Made by a program: the position numbers and the translations under genes. Below, piece by piece: positions 1 to 12,929 of a DNA stretch of 64,000 nt. The stretch comes from Caprella mutica (lineage: Eukaryota; Arthropoda; Malacostraca; Amphipoda; Caprellidae). Numbering within the stretch: the first letter of the stretch is position 1; each line of letters starts with the position of its first letter. The stretch is from positions 124,001 to 188,000 of the forward strand of contig CANNZV010001125.1 of NCBI GenBank assembly GCA_947561585.1. Reading direction: 5' to 3'. Below the pieces are notes generated by a model, which was given only the letters and a program-made list of their open reading frames with translations, searched no databases and was not told the DNA's origin.

Positions 1-482
1 AATTTGTATATAGTTTACTTCCCCGTAACTAATAACGTGTTCTCAATAGTATCAATATATGTACATTTTATAACTCTCTACATAATTAGATTGTTTACTC
101 AGATTTAGCTCAGGTTATTAAATTAATAATACCAATAATATTATATAGAATTGACAATTTTTCATATAATAAAAAAAATTAGAAGGATCATTTTCAATAT
201 ATGAAAGCCTTTTACAATATGTAAAAATATATAAAAAATAGTTTTAGAGATAACCTTTTGAAAAAAAAAGTTCTATATCAGAGTCAATTTAATTAATTTG
301 CCGATAAGAGTCTCTTCCCTCTGAATCCTATACAGTTATCTACCATACTTTCAACCATGAGGTTGAACTTCAAGAAGATATAAACTGATAACAGTACAAA
401 CAAAGAGTTAATGAGCTTTTTAATGTCATGAAAGATAGAGGTCACATGCTTTAGGAGATACGTTCCTAATGGATATCATGGC

Positions 483-607
483 GTGAACAATTTGTGAACA
501 AAAATAGAGTTCACACGATGCTGTTAATGGTTCATTATGTGAACAATTTGTGAACAAAATAGAGTTAATACAAGCGAATGCTATCTTATTGTGAACAAAA
601 TAGAGTT
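483..607. repeat. Short direct repeat, about three copies
   Basis: The phrase GTGAACAATTTGTGAACAAA followed by ATAGAGTT occurs near 483 and 539, with a third partial copy near 590. The spacing between copies is irregular and the sequence after the motif differs, so this is a small local duplication. Confidence 0.7.
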
Positions 608-1834
608 TAGTCTTGTAAAATAAGAATAAAATTGATAATATATTATTGTTCCAACATAACGAAATTTCATCCCTGTATTTTTTCCATAAGTTAAATCAGT
701 TTTATTTAAATTTTCTTTCAAAGACTGAACAATTAATTTCAATATATAATTTTAAACACATTTTCAATTACATATCCTACATATTTAAAAACAGTTTCTC
801 CACAAAATATTTTCCTTTATTTTAAATCTCAATGAAACCACACTTCACTAACATAAAAGACTGCAGTCAGACATGACTATCATCACATTTTTAAGTTGGA
901 GATTTCAACGCATGTCAGATACCGTGCAACGGAACATTGAAATACCTTAGAATATTAAGGTAATTTTAAGAAATTACCTTAAACTTAGATAATGATGAAA
1001 ATTATATACCTTTGCATTCATGCAACAGGAAAACTTACCTCCCTTATTAAATAATATTAGTATAAAAGAAAAAAAGTTGTATAGTAATAATATTTAATTT
1101 TTATTCTATAGAGGCGACACAGTTATATCCTTCCAGTTTATGTGTAGAGGATAGTAAACTCTTATGTCCAGACCACTAGTAGATAAATTAAAGGGATGAC
1201 AAATACCCATAAAATTGGAGAATACTTTGGTTATTTAATTAACATTACAATACATATTTTTATTGAGTAAGTCACAATCGAGCGACATGAAAACAATGAG
1301 ATACCAATTATATATTAGTTATTTTTCAGAGGTAAAATGTTATGGGGCCTAATTAAAATTTTAGAAGCCAATTTTTCATTCATTTAAATATCAATGAGGT
1401 TAATTTTTTTTTCTTTCATAATTATTTTTCAGGATTCAACTTTAAAGAAATTAAGTTTTCTAGAGCATGATTTTAGTTAAAATAAGCATGAAGTAAATCA
1501 TTTCGATTATAAATAAGGAAATTTTAAATAAGCATGAGGCAATTTTTTCTTCAGGAGGCAGGCCATTTATCCTTTAAATTGCAATTCTTCAATAGGCCAA
1601 ATTGCAGACATCTCACATAAGTAACAGAACCACAACGTACGATATTATTAATATTTCACATAGTCATTCTTGTCCCTTCCGCATCCATATCTAACATTCC
1701 CTTTTTATATACATATTATTCCCACATAGTAGATGAATTATAAACAATGAAAAAGTTAGATACTTAACTAAAAATAATGAAAAAAGCGAAATCCATATAA
1801 AACAGGTATTATTTCAAAAATACGGAATAATCAT

Positions 1835-2000
1835 ATCAATTATAATTATTCATACTGAATAGCAATTAATCATACCATAACTACTACTAATCATACTAAA
1901 AATACATTAAATCATACTTAATGTACAGTTATCCATACTAAAACTACAATTATTCATACCAAATAAATAGTTAATCATACTAAAACTTTAATTTAATTTA
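1835..2000. repeat. Degenerate AATCATAC-type tandem repeat
   Basis: Short units of the form AATCATACTAAAACTACAAT recur with many substitutions, the repeated kernel being ATCATACTAAA or ATCATACCAAA. The array is old and diverged and has no coding potential. Confidence 0.6.
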
Positions 2001-2631
2001 ATCCATAAAAAATATACAATCAATCATTAGAAATATTCGACTAAACTAACTTTGCTCAAGTGTAGCAACTAAAATTCTGAACCAACAACAATTTAACAGA
2101 AATAACTAAAATTAAGATGCTATTCATTTAACATGCAGAAACTATCAAAAAACTATTTTTTAAAATAACTGTAGAATCCAAAGCAATAACTGAAGAAGCT
2201 ATATCTATTAACAGAAACGACCAAAAGATATCTATTAACAGCTCCATCTTTAGCTGTGCTGTCGAAACTGGAGGTAGGTACATCTAAATTCTAAGGACCG
2301 GTTATTTAGCACTCGACCTGCATTCACAACACACACACCGTTATGTTCGGAGATGATGTTAGACCCTGCATTAGAATGCAGCTATAACTAAAATACGCAG
2401 ATTTGAAAATATTAAAATGGCGATCAGAGTATATAGCATTGATCAAAATTACGTATGGAAAAAAATCTTTACATAATATAATAGCCGGTAAATTTATCTT
2501 GTTTAACCTATTGAGGTCGTAGAAAATTAAAAGCTTTGGATATGAGTGATCTATGTCATGCATTAAGTGATATGTCAGTATGCAATGGATATGTTAAATC
2601 TTTAAACAAATATACCAGACAAAAAGGAGAA

Positions 2632-2666
2632 ATTCCTGGGATACATATATTCAATATCCCAGGAAT
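2632..2666. repeat. Perfect 12-bp inverted repeat with short loop
   Basis: Arms ATTCCTGGGATA (2632-2643) and TATCCCAGGAAT (2655-2666) are exact reverse complements separated by 11 bases. It could form a stem-loop. No flanking gene gives it a function. Confidence 0.7.
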
Positions 2667-4379
2667 AAATTCCAGGGAAATTACTCATTGATTATTCATT
2701 TAAGTTAGGTATAGGTTTTGGCAAAGGTCACTGGCATTGAAATGTATAATGCATACAAGCTGTATATATATGCAACCTTGCATAGAACTATGGAAGGTTC
2801 ATTGGGAGGTTCACATTTCTGTGGTTAACAATGAATGGTTCACGCTTTCAGCCCCAGCCAGGAGGACCCTTGAAAGGACGTACGGTTATAGGTGAATGAC
2901 ATCCAGGATATCAATTGGAGAATTAGTATAATTTTTATTAACAAAATGGTATTATATATATATGTATCAAAGGAAAATGTATAGGGATAGATATATAAGT
3001 GTCCCAGCAAGAAAGTTATATAGGGGCCATAGAAGATTAGCACCAAGTAGTCATTTTAACAATTTTTTTTACGTATTTATTTTTTCATAAATACGTATTG
3101 GTAGATACTTCATTTTTTAACAGCTGTAAACAATTTTATCATTTTATTGTTAAAAAATAGTCAATTAAATCCATTTTAGACAACGTTTACAGTACTTTTA
3201 AAATGAATTAAGTTGGGGAATCTAAACTGTTTAAATATGTTTACAGTCGATTAATTTAGAAATTTATGATAAAACAAAATCATTTTTATCGTCATGGTAG
3301 AATAGTTCAATTTCAAACTAAAAACATGTTTTTCAGAAGATGTAGCCAAATCATCTAAAATTAGAATGATCAACGATTCAATGATTATCTAGATCACTGA
3401 TTAACGATTATATGTTTATTGTAGGTTATTATTTTTCTGAGGTTTTATATAAATGAAGAATTTAGTAATTGCTACAATGACCACAGGAGCGATGACTCCT
3501 CTATTGTTGACAGTAACTGAAGCGTTGCAGTATAACCGTACATGTACAACGTACAACCTAAACACCTACGTATGTTCTGTGACCAATGGTTGAGATGACA
3601 AAAACAGGTTGCACAGGTTGAAGGGAAAGGTCTCTGGTTGAATGAAGCCAACCGGAAGGAGAGTTTACTTGCAACCTTATATAGGCTGGTCGAGTGTCTT
3701 TTTTTTTGGTTGAATAATAATTTGATACTGAATTGATTATATAATAAAGTATATATTATAAGAAAAGTTAACATTTAATGTAAAAAACCGCTGATAAACT
3801 GATAGTATTCATTAAATAATTATAGATAATTTCACAAAATTAATCAAGTATCTTGATTAAAATAAATTCAATTTAAGAAATCTTTTTGATCAATTATTAG
3901 GAAATTTTCTTTCCTAATTATACAATTTCATATTTCATCATAATTCTGTCAAAAATAAAAGTATTTCATAATACCAGAGCAGATGAAAAAAGTATCTACT
4001 TTTTCAGTCTGAGACAGAGTAGCTTTTCGGGTTAGAACTTTCTAAATCGGTACCTTGTTTTACGCGGACTAAGTATCTACCTACCATCAGACAAAAAAGT
4101 TATTGGTACAGTATAAAAATATGTGAAGAATAAAAGAATGGTAGAATTGAACAGATTAATTTCTCATGTCAAATTAAATTATGTCACTGATAGTACTTAA
4201 CTGTCTTGTATTTTAGGGAGTGCCATAAGAAGATGCATTATAAATACTGCATGTACCATCAGAGACTAAAGTAACTGATGGTAATTACACATTTTTTTTT
4301 CGAATTCTCTATTATTTTCATAATCTTGTCTCCGTGTACCCAGACCAATTTTAAAATATCTACAAATATTACAAATAGT

Positions 4380-5040
4380 AAAGTTTCTTTTTAGAAATGT
4401 GATATTAGTAAAGTGTTAAAAAATCATTACAGATACACTTTTGTACATAGAAAATAGATACATAAAGAAAATAATCAATTTGGTAATTATTAATTTGGCA
4501 ACTGTGAAATCATAATTGGTATTCAAATTAGGTAATAAACAAAGAGAAAGTATTGCTTGTTATGATGAAAATATAACTATATATCAATACATAAACATTA
4601 TTATGTACAAGAACTATTATTTGTGATTTTTTTAATGTATCAATTATATGGTATGAATTATGAAAAAATTTAGGCAGCTATTTTTCGATATCAAATTAAA
4701 CTATTGATGATCAATATAAAAAATTGTGACAGATACACTATATACAATCAAGTATTACTTTAAAAAAGATTAAGTAATTTTTTTTAAATTAAAATAATAG
4801 TTAAAATAATTAAAGTAAATTTAGTATTCACGATAAAAATTATTATTCATATTCAAAATAAATAAATTGCCGCAGATACACTATAGGTATACAATTATTT
4901 TCTAAATGAACTTGTAATTGAATTACAAGTTCCAATTAAAATAATTTAAAAAAATAATTTTGATCTCTTCTATTCATAATCAAAATTATCCATACTTCAA
5001 AATAGAATATTGTCACAGTTACACTACGAATAAGTGTCTT
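4380..5040. repeat. Diverged tandem repeat of about 144 bp
   Basis: The phrase GCAGATACACT or a close variant occurs near 4430, 4727, 4871 and 5014, the last three spaced by about 144 bases, with similar AT-rich sequence around each. Related copies of the motif are seen near 22130 and 32640, so the unit may come from a dispersed repeat. Confidence 0.5.
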
Positions 5041-5659
5041 TAAGTTAACTTTAAAAATGTAGTTAAAATAATTGAATACAACTCTACCGATAATTACAGT
5101 CGCGTATACCCAATGAAGATCTTCACACAATTAATTACCCAATAAAAACATAAGAAGAAGAGTTGCGTAATGCGGGCTGACAACTTTCAACACTTGCTGA
5201 CTAAGGGGAAAAACACTACTACTTCCTATCACCTGAAAGGATATTAGGCAACCACCTGTGATTAACATTACAAGAAACACGCTGTGTGTAAAAAAGGAAG
5301 CTTGTGAGGGCATACGGGAGTTTCGGTATCGGAATATTCGGTCTTGAAATTTCGGTCCCGGAAATTTCGGTCTCAGAATTATGAATGACCTCTCAATATA
5401 AATGCTCGTTATGTAGTTTGCTGTATCCGCTAGTTTGTTTCAGAAATTTCCTAGAACCCTTATGAGGGTATACTTTCAATATTCAATGGATACCATCAAT
5501 TTCGCCCAGGAAAAAGGGAAAATTTCAGGGGTCAAAAGAAAACCCCACGTGACTTGAAAAGGAAAACGTATGTATATAAATTGTGTATAATTACTCTGAG
5601 ATTATTGAAATAAATAATAAGCCAATGGCAATCACACACACAAAATAAAAATAAAAATA

Positions 5660-5854
5660 CAGTATAACTCCTCCATTATAAAAATCCTGTATAGTGAACG
5701 AAATATCTTAAGTAAGGAAGTAGCCTCTATAGTGATATGGCCATCAGTTTTAGAAAATTAATGGCAGTCTAAAGAAATTTTGTTCACTATAGAGGATATC
5801 TCCTTACTCAGGACTATTCACTATACAGGATTTCATTATAGAGGAGTTCTACTG
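5660..5854. mobile_element. Palindromic MITE with CAGTA ends and TA flanks (pogo/Tigger-like)
   Basis: The element starts CAGTATAACTCC and ends GGAGTTCTACTG, with TA directly outside both ends. The arms are near-perfect inverted repeats (left: CCTGTATAGTGAACG; right: TTCACTATACAGGA). A TA target duplication and CAGT ends are features of the Tc1/mariner superfamily, pogo branch. It has no coding capacity. A second copy is at 14483-14715. Confidence 0.75.
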
Positions 5855-6154
5855 TATTATTATTTAGTTCAAATATTTTAATAAAAATATTTTTAATTTT
5901 AAATAATTTGCGTGGATTGTTGCTTTGCCAATAATGCATGCGTTTTTTTCATTGTAGGTGTAGATAACCGTTACATGAATAAATACTTAAAGATTACCTT
6001 AAGAATCAAAATAAAGAATTAATGATCATTATATCACTATTCAATTTGTATTATGTTATATAATTTATGTAAGGACACATATAGAGAGATAGGTTAGATA
6101 TATTATATAGATGGATATTAGTAATTAATTTAGTGAGTGTTTAACGTCTACTTC

Positions 6155-6241
6155 GGAACCAAAGGCCATATTGCTGACGTCAAAAGAAAATTAAGTACAA
6201 TGGACTGGAAGAAACAGTCAGAAAGGAAAGTGACTTCATGA
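6155..6241 (+). repeat. Dispersed repeat with coding ancestry (GTKGHIADVKRKL frame)
   Basis: An open stretch reads GTKGHIADVKRKL followed by a DWKKQSERKV-like segment and then stops. A diverged copy at 62605-62700 reads GAKTHIGDVKRKL and continues with DWK before its own frameshift. Agreement at the amino-acid level between two distant copies suggests descent from one coding sequence, perhaps a transposon or retroposed gene. I do not recognise the family. Confidence 0.5.
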
Positions 6242-6510
6242 ACACTTACCGCCGTCAGTGACAATGTTCATGAATGCCATTATATATAGATTTGATAAAC
6301 AGATATTTGAATAGATAATATTTAAAAATATAACTGCTTATCGGTAACAAATATTTATAGGTAATTTATACTTTGTTACAAAAAATTATTGGGTGTCTCT
6401 TGCATTAAAATAATCAGATTGTACATATATATTAATAGTTCTATTATTTATGAAGTGGATGAGCAAGACAGTGTCCAGCAAGTGACTCTACCTTGAACTT
6501 AGCAACTGAA

Positions 6511-6537
6511 AACACACACACACACACACACCCACAC
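6511..6537. repeat. (CA)n microsatellite
   Basis: About ten AC units, ending in CCCACACAAC. A short (TA)n run follows near 6640-6660. Confidence 0.9.
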
Positions 6538-6675
6538 AACCCAAATAAAAACCAGCCTGGGGAGTTAGGCAGAAATGCGTGAACAACTTTGCTATCAAGG
6601 TTGCATAATTACTATTTTGAAGCTTATTTATTTAGAGTGCATATATATATATATATATATAGTTGTCCAACTTCA

Positions 6676-6906
6676 CTAAAGGGCCGTACACACGCAGGGT
6701 GTTTAAGTCTTTCCACCAGACTTTTTACTAAGCTACTCCTACTTTTTCCACAAGAATATAAGAAAAAACTATATAATATTTATTTATTTTAATTGGTTGA
6801 TACCAGAATATAATCATTCGTATATTTTCGTGGAAAAAGTAGGAGGAGCTTAGAAAAAAGTCTGGTGGAAAGACTTAGAAAAGCCTACGTGTGTACGGCC
6901 CTTTAG
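6676..6906. mobile_element. Family-1 palindromic MITE (GGGCCGTACACACG ends)
   Basis: The left arm begins AAAGGGCCGTACACACG and continues AAGTCTTTCCACCAGACTTT; the right arm is its reverse complement, ending CGTGTGTACGGCCCTTT. Both arms also hold the AGTAGGAGGAGCTTAG block. The centre is AT-rich and non-coding. Seven further full or half copies lie in the window. The ends and apparent TTA/TAA flanks in some copies are compatible with the PIF/Harbinger superfamily, but this is inference. Confidence 0.85.
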
Positions 6907-7330
6907 AATATATATAAGTATATCAATATTATTCAAAACTCATTCAAATTTGAACTTGTAAATAATGTAAATAAAAATTGTAAACTTAAAATAAATGTTT
7001 AATTTGATTTTTTATAGTATAACAGAAAAATAGTTTAAATGATATAAAATTTAACACATATCTTTCTCCATTATTATAAATATCGCAGCAACTTATAGTA
7101 TTAAAGAATAATGAGAAATTAAACATTCATCATATCGATAAAAAGCATTGAAAACACCATTTATATTTGTGAATCTAGAACAAATACTGTCGATGATAGG
7201 TAATCATTGACATATAATAAATGTAAGCATTGACTTATAAGTGTTACCTACACGACAGCTTATGTATTGGAGGTGAACTAACCAAAGCATGACAGAGTCA
7301 GACCTACTAAGCAACTGATGCTGCTAATCA

Positions 7331-7838
7331 GTGTCACAGGTACTAGCAGTGAAAAATAGAGCAACACGCTCATGTACTAGAAGTGAAAGAAGTAGAGGAA
7401 CAAGCTCATGTAGTACTAGCAGTGAAAGAAGTAGAGGAACACGCTCATGTACTAGCAGTGAAAAAAGTAGAGGAACAAGCTCATGTACTAGCAGTGAAAA
7501 AAGTAGAGCAACACGCTCATGTACTAGCAGTGAAAAAAGTAGAGCAACACGCTCATGTACTAGCAGTGAAAAAAGTAGAGCAACACGCTCATGTACTAGC
7601 AGTGAAAAATAGAGCAACACGCTCATGTAGTACTAGCAGTGAAAGAAGTAGAGGAACACGCTCATGTACTAGCAGTGAAAAATAGAGCAACACGCTCATG
7701 TAGTACTAGCAGTGAAAGAAGTAGAGGAACACGCTCATGTAGTACTAGCAGTGAAAGAAGTAGAGGAACAAGCTCATGTACTAGCAGTGAAAGAAGTAGA
7801 GGAACACGCTCATGTAGTACTAGCAGTGAAAAATAAAT
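7331..7838. repeat. Minisatellite, unit about 33-39 bp, around 14 copies
   Basis: Units such as GTGAAAGAAGTAGAGGAACA then CGCTCATGTACTAGCA repeat with variants: an extra GTA, AGCAAC for AGGAAC, or a 2-base shortening AAAAATAGAG. Open frames result on both strands (for example EVEEHAHVLAVK repeats). The 2-base length changes switch frames between units, and no splice sites or start context support a gene, so this is read as non-coding. Confidence 0.85.
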
Positions 7839-8520
7839 TAGAGGAAAACAGTTGCTTGTATACTATCAGTCAAAGAAATTGTTATGTGGTATTAAAATAA
7901 CGTTGTTATGGTTGGCTTATTAAGACGGAATTCCCACTTCAATCTTCTATGAGGCCACCATAAATCTTTTTCTCTGTAACAATTATTTCATTTAAAATAT
8001 TTAAAAAATATTAAAACATATATAAATAAAAATTGTACTATATATAATAGCAATAACTTTTAATGAATATTTTAAAATTAAGTATATTTGCTAATCTAAA
8101 AATAAAATGATGATAAATTCAATATTCCATTATAATATTAAAATTTAATAACATGCCACAGGTTATCTAGAGTATAACCTAGCGGATACAACATACCTTA
8201 TTGTGTTTGTTAATTTTAATTACCAACTGATAATGAAGTTTAAAAACATCTTAGGAAACGTACAGTGATTAAAATATAACAGCGGATATTGCTTGCAGTG
8301 TTGAAAACAAAGATAAAATATTATGCGCATTTCTAAAGGATGAAATTGCTTATTTTAAATCTTTTTAGTAAAGAAATAAAGAGGTTTTGGGAAATTAAAG
8401 TTGTAAGTTACTGGAATATATAATTATTGAAAAATATTAAATAGGTTAAAAATATGGAAATATGGATTATATATTTATTCAAAAAATGTTTAATTGATTA
8501 AGTAGTTGAACATAGATATA

Positions 8521-8720
8521 CAGGGTGACCCACAAAAAAGTGTACCCAAGTTTGAATTAATATAAATATCGTACACGTACAATATTAAGCAATGACTGTG
8601 GTAGAATGGAAAAGCTACATGAAAAAAATTTGAATTAACTTCAATTCATTTTTTAACTACTTATAAATACGATATTTATATTAATTCTAAGTTGGGTACA
8701 CTTTTTTGTGGGTCACCCTG
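8521..8720. mobile_element. Mariner-like MITE flanked by TA
   Basis: Ends CAGGGTGACCCACAAAAAAG and its reverse complement TTTTTTGTGGGTCACCCTG are immediately flanked by TA. The inverted arms extend inward through a block containing TATAAATATCG and the centre is non-coding. CAGGGTG-type ends with TA duplication are typical of IS630/Tc1/mariner elements. A second copy is at 16215-16420. Confidence 0.85.
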
Positions 8721-9239
8721 TATAGGTATAAATAGTTGCAAGATATTATAACAAAAATACGCGTGAAAAAGGAATAATAAAATAAATAAAGTAAAAAATA
8801 ATAATAAAAAATATTCCAACAGTTAGAGAAATTTAGTGAAGTAAAAAATATATATATATATATATTCACAGGAAATTATATTTCAATACCGTGATAGAAA
8901 AAGATTCAAATTCTTTTAAAACTAAAAACTATTTTCAATGAATATTACACACTATTTCACTAAAAATATTACCCATTACTATACGTACAACTATCTTTTT
9001 TCATGATAGTACATATGTATTTAGAATTCTGTATCATATTGAAAATCTGTCAAGGTTATACCTATATACCATAGATTATTTTTTGCACTAATTCGTGAAA
9101 ACACAAGTGAGATAAGAAACTATAAAAAATATTAATACTTTACCAGCACCATAAAATAGTATGCTATGGCCGTGAAAAGTGAAAACTGATGTATTTAGTG
9201 ATAACAATATATGGGTAAGTTATAATATGACCTTTAAAA

Positions 9240-9906
9240 CGTTTGTCACCTGACACAAATATTTATCGTATGACATCAAGCGTTTGTCACATGACAATAA
9301 AAATTGGTGTCCTGACTATAAACGTTAGTCATCCGACTACAAACGTTTGTTCAAACGTTTGTCACATGACAATAAAAATTGGTGTCCTGACTATAAACGT
9401 TAGTCATCCGACTACAAACGTTTGTTATCTGACATCAAGCGTTTGTCACATGACAATAAAAATTGGTGTCCTGACTATAAACGTTAGTCATCCGACTACA
9501 AACGTTTGTTATCTGACATCAAACGGTTGTCACATGACAATAAAAATTGGTGTCCTGACAATAAACGTTAGTCATCCGACTACAAACGTTTGTTATCTGA
9601 CATCAAACGTTTGTCACCAGACTACAAACGTTTGTCACTTGACTACAAACGTTTGTTATCTGACATCAAACGTTTGTCATCTGACATCAAACGTTTGTCA
9701 CCTGACTACAAACGTTTGTCACCTGATCACAAACGTTTGTCACCTGATCACAAACGTTTGTCACCTGACTACAAACGTTCGGCACCTGACTACAAACGTT
9801 TGTCACCTGACTGCAAACGTTCGGCATCTGACTACAAACGTTTATCACCTGACTAAAAAACGTTTGACACTCATCAACATATGTTAATCAACTGACTACA
9901 AACGTT
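9240..9906. repeat. 21-bp minisatellite with 84-bp higher-order units
   Basis: The base unit is TTTGTCACCTGACTACAAACG with substitutions; in the first half four diverged 21-mers form an 84-bp unit repeated about four times. As 21 is divisible by three, one strand stays open for 214 codons as a TNVCHLT heptapeptide repeat. No splice sites, signal sequence or conserved neighbours support translation. Confidence 0.85.
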
Positions 9907-10490
9907 TAACTAAGGGGTATGTTCTTACCTCGAATAGTTTAATTATGATTAGATATATTTAATGGGAAGGTGCATGTACATTAGTTAAATTATATCCAAT
10001 TATACCTTTTAAGTCAGATATGCTGTAGGGGTCACAATTAGCTTAATTGCCATCAAATTACGCCCTTAAGGGTTAAGGCTTAGGGAACAATTTAATACAA
10101 TGATAATAAAAGAGTGAAGAGATGTAGGAAGTAGATATTTAAATGTAGTTAGATTAAGTATTATCAATAATTAAGAAGATAATTATATATTACTATAGAG
10201 ATTTAGAGATAGAGGCATTGAATAATTGATATAACTGATAATTAATTAGAATAGTTAGTTATATATGAAAAGAAATCAAGGAAAAATTCTTATAAAAAAT
10301 TATATTTTAATGAATGAATCTTATTAATTCCGATGTTATAATAAAGTAATCAGCGTATTTTGAATTTGAATATTCATCAAGTTTGCCTATACTAAATAAT
10401 AATAATCTATAACATTTTCAATTAAGCTATACATATAAACATATAAGTATACTCTCATTAGATATGTAAATCAAAAGGACTATTTTTATC

Positions 10491-10575
10491 ACGATAAAAT
10501 GAATTAACATACGATAAAATGAAGTTACACACGATAAAATGAATACACTTTCGATAAACCGATTACTAACGATAA
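10491..10575. repeat. 20-bp tandem repeat, about 4-5 copies
   Basis: The unit ACGATAAAATGAA plus seven variable bases is repeated from 10491, decaying into TCGATAAACCGATT and AACGATAATGG at the end. Confidence 0.75.
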
Positions 10576-10714
10576 TGGAAGTCCTCCCCTCCCCCCAGAT
10601 AAGTAGGGGGTTTAAGGGGGTGATTGCCCTGGTCGCTGACATTCAAGAAGGTTAAGAAAAAAATAGAATAAAACATTTCCGGACGCTAGACAGCAACAGA
10701 CCGTGGTAACGGAT

Positions 10715-10985
10715 TGGAGTGGACAGAGAGGAGTGGAGAGAAGGATTGGAGAGAGGAGTGGAGAGAATGGAGAGAACGGAGAGGAGAGGGAGGAGTGGAG
10801 AGAAGGATTGGAGAGAAGAGTGGGGAATGATGGGGAGGATTGGAGAGGATTATTGTTATTATATTGAGTTGGAGAGGATGAGTGGACAGAGATGATTGGA
10901 GAGATAATTGGACAGAGAGGAGTCGGAAAGGAGGTTAGTGGAGAAGAAGTGAGTGGGGGAAGAGATGATTGAAGAGAATAGGGAA
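10715..10985. repeat. Polypurine tract with GGAGAGGAGTGG repeats
   Basis: About 270 bases are almost all purine on the plus strand, built from imperfect units such as GGAGTGGAGAGAAGGATT. Long polypurine tracts can form triplex (H-DNA) structures and slip in replication. The matching minus-strand open frames (Ser/Pro/Leu-rich) follow from composition and are not called genes. Confidence 0.8.
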
Positions 10986-11455
10986 AACTGTGACTCTTCA
11001 AACCCTTCAATGTATATATCAAGAAATAAAACAATTAAATAACAGGTATATTCAATATCAACAACCAGTTTAGAAATGTATATAATTTGGCCTGAAAATG
11101 TATATAATTTTATACAGAAAAATATATATAATTTCCCAATTCCAAAAGACAAACATGATCGAAAGAGAAAGGCCTTTCCAGCACGTTCGCAGAGAATATT
11201 TTGAAGCCGGATATACCAAAATATTGAAAGTATTTTTAAAGTAAAACACCAGATTTAATACTCAACTATTTGGTAAAATCATCATTTGTAAGACGGCTAA
11301 TAATTGTTGTAAAAAAATAAGTACAGTAAAAGGACTATTCATAATTCAAATTATTTATTATCGAATATTAGGCATTGGAAAATATTTAAGTTAATTATAT
11401 TCCAATTGATAATATTGTCCAAGGTGAATCTATAGAATCAATTTTCTAGTCAGAA

Positions 11456-11612
11456 GGGAAAGTTACGAATTATCGGACTGTTCCACATATTCGATCATCT
11501 AAGAAGAAATATTTTATATTTCACCATTAAAAATAACCAATATAATTTTGTTACATATTTGTCTTAGTCGGACAGGTCCAAAGAGATCTGGACCTGTCCG
11601 ATAATTTGACAC
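11456..11612. mobile_element. Diverged family-2 MITE
   Basis: The left end matches the family-2 terminus (AAAGTTACGAATTATCGG, then ACTGTTCCACATATTCGATC); the right end reads GACCTGTCCGATAATTTGAC. The arms are only partly complementary, so this is an old or rearranged copy. An inner short palindrome lies around GGACAGGTCC...GGACCTGTCC. Confidence 0.5.
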
Positions 11613-12172
11613 TTAGCCTAGATTTCCAACAGGATATTGTACGCATAGCTACACTTACATCTGGAAAATGAGTCACATGATGTACAGTCAGGCAAGGAAT
11701 TATCTGTACTCTCTTGTACAGTCAGTGACAATTCTATGTAGCTAATTAGGCCTAATATAGAAGTATATTTAAGATCACCAAGAATGTTGTACAAGTTTAC
11801 GTAAGCTGGTGCAGTTATAAATAAAGTGTTTATTCATAATATTGTTAAAATCTAAGAAAAGGACATTTGGCAATGGGTGACCAATGACCATGCAAGATTT
11901 ACAGCACCAGAAATTGAAAGGGATACCAAGAATGAATACATAGGTATATTTTTTTTAATAGAAATATCAATGAAACGTTAATTTAACTGTCATATATATT
12001 TAATACAAAATTGTTCTTTTTTTAATATTACACAATTTTTATGATTCCCAACACCAAATTTATTTAATTTACAGCTTTAATAAAACATCCTTTATCACGA
12101 CAATTTGAGGGAAAATAGATGATATAATTAAATGTTTTAGCTTCACATACGAATTACCTAATATAACCCTTT

Positions 12173-12652
12173 ATGGCCGTACACACGTAGGGTTTTTTAA
12201 GTCTTTCCACAAGACTTTTTGTAAGCTCCTCCTACTTTTTCAACGAGAATTTAAGAAAAACGATATAATTATTATCTATTTTAGTTGGTATCCATGATAC
12301 CTTCAGGTATTTATTTTTAGTTGGTATCCATGATACCTGCAGGTATTCATTCTTAGTTGGTATCCATGATACCTGCAGGTATTTATTTTTAGTTGGTATC
12401 CATGATACCTGCAGGTATTTATTTTTAGTTGGTATCCATGATACCTGCAGGTATTTATTTTTAGTTGGTATCCATGATACCTGCAGGTATTTATTTTTAG
12501 TTGGTATCCATGATACCTGCAGGTATCATGGATACCAACTAAAATAAATAATAATTATATAGTTTTTTCTTAAATTCTTGTTGAAAAAGTAGGAGTTTAG
12601 CAAAAAGTCTGGTGGAAAGACTTAAAAACCCTACGTGTGTACGGCCCCTTAG
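12173..12652. mobile_element. Family-1 MITE whose core is expanded into a 36-bp tandem array
   Basis: Outer ends are the family-1 termini (left TGGCCGTACACACGTAGG, right CCTACGTGTGTACGGCCCC). Between 12291 and 12535 the normal palindromic centre is replaced by about seven copies of a 36-bp unit holding GTTGGTATCCATGATACC and TGCAGGTATTTA. Only the last unit is followed by the return arm (ATCATGGATACCAACT). The array therefore arose by unit duplication inside the element. Confidence 0.85.
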
Positions 12653-12929
12653 AACTGTGCAAGGTAATTATTTCTAAACACGGCAATACGAAGGGTATCA
12701 AACGCCTGTAAGAAAATATCCCAAGGTAACTAGAAAAACCTGATTGTGAGTTACAAGGAAGGGGCAGCCTTGAGTCTAACTTTGAAATGGGATGAACTGT
12801 AATGGCAAAAACGAACTTCAAAATAAATAGTGTAATTTCAAGGTGCTTTATAAAATTAATGTACTGTAGAATATGTACTTTATCTGAAATATAGTTAAGC
12901 TAGACAGTGACAAATTCAAAGAAGAATGG

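Larger units (their letters stand above)
1..5659. other. Gene-free AT-rich stretch at left edge
   Basis: No convincing exon was found on either strand; the open frames are short, AT-driven and lack paired splice sites. It holds small direct repeats near 483-607, degenerate repeats near 1835-2000 and 4380-5040, and a short stem-loop near 2632. The rest shows no recognisable structure. Confidence 0.7.

Noticed and set aside
7324..7900. Several overlapping open frames on both strands (EVEEHAHVLAVK-type repeats)
   Set aside because: They follow from a minisatellite; units differ by lengths not divisible by three, so frames switch, and there are no splice or start signals.
9243..9887. 214-codon frame of CHLTTNV repeats
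   Set aside because: The frame stays open because the unit is 21 bp. No flanking exon signals or non-repeat protein sequence support a gene.
10612..11034. Ser/Pro/Leu-rich minus-strand frame of 140 codons
   Set aside because: It is the complement of the polypurine tract; composition alone explains it.
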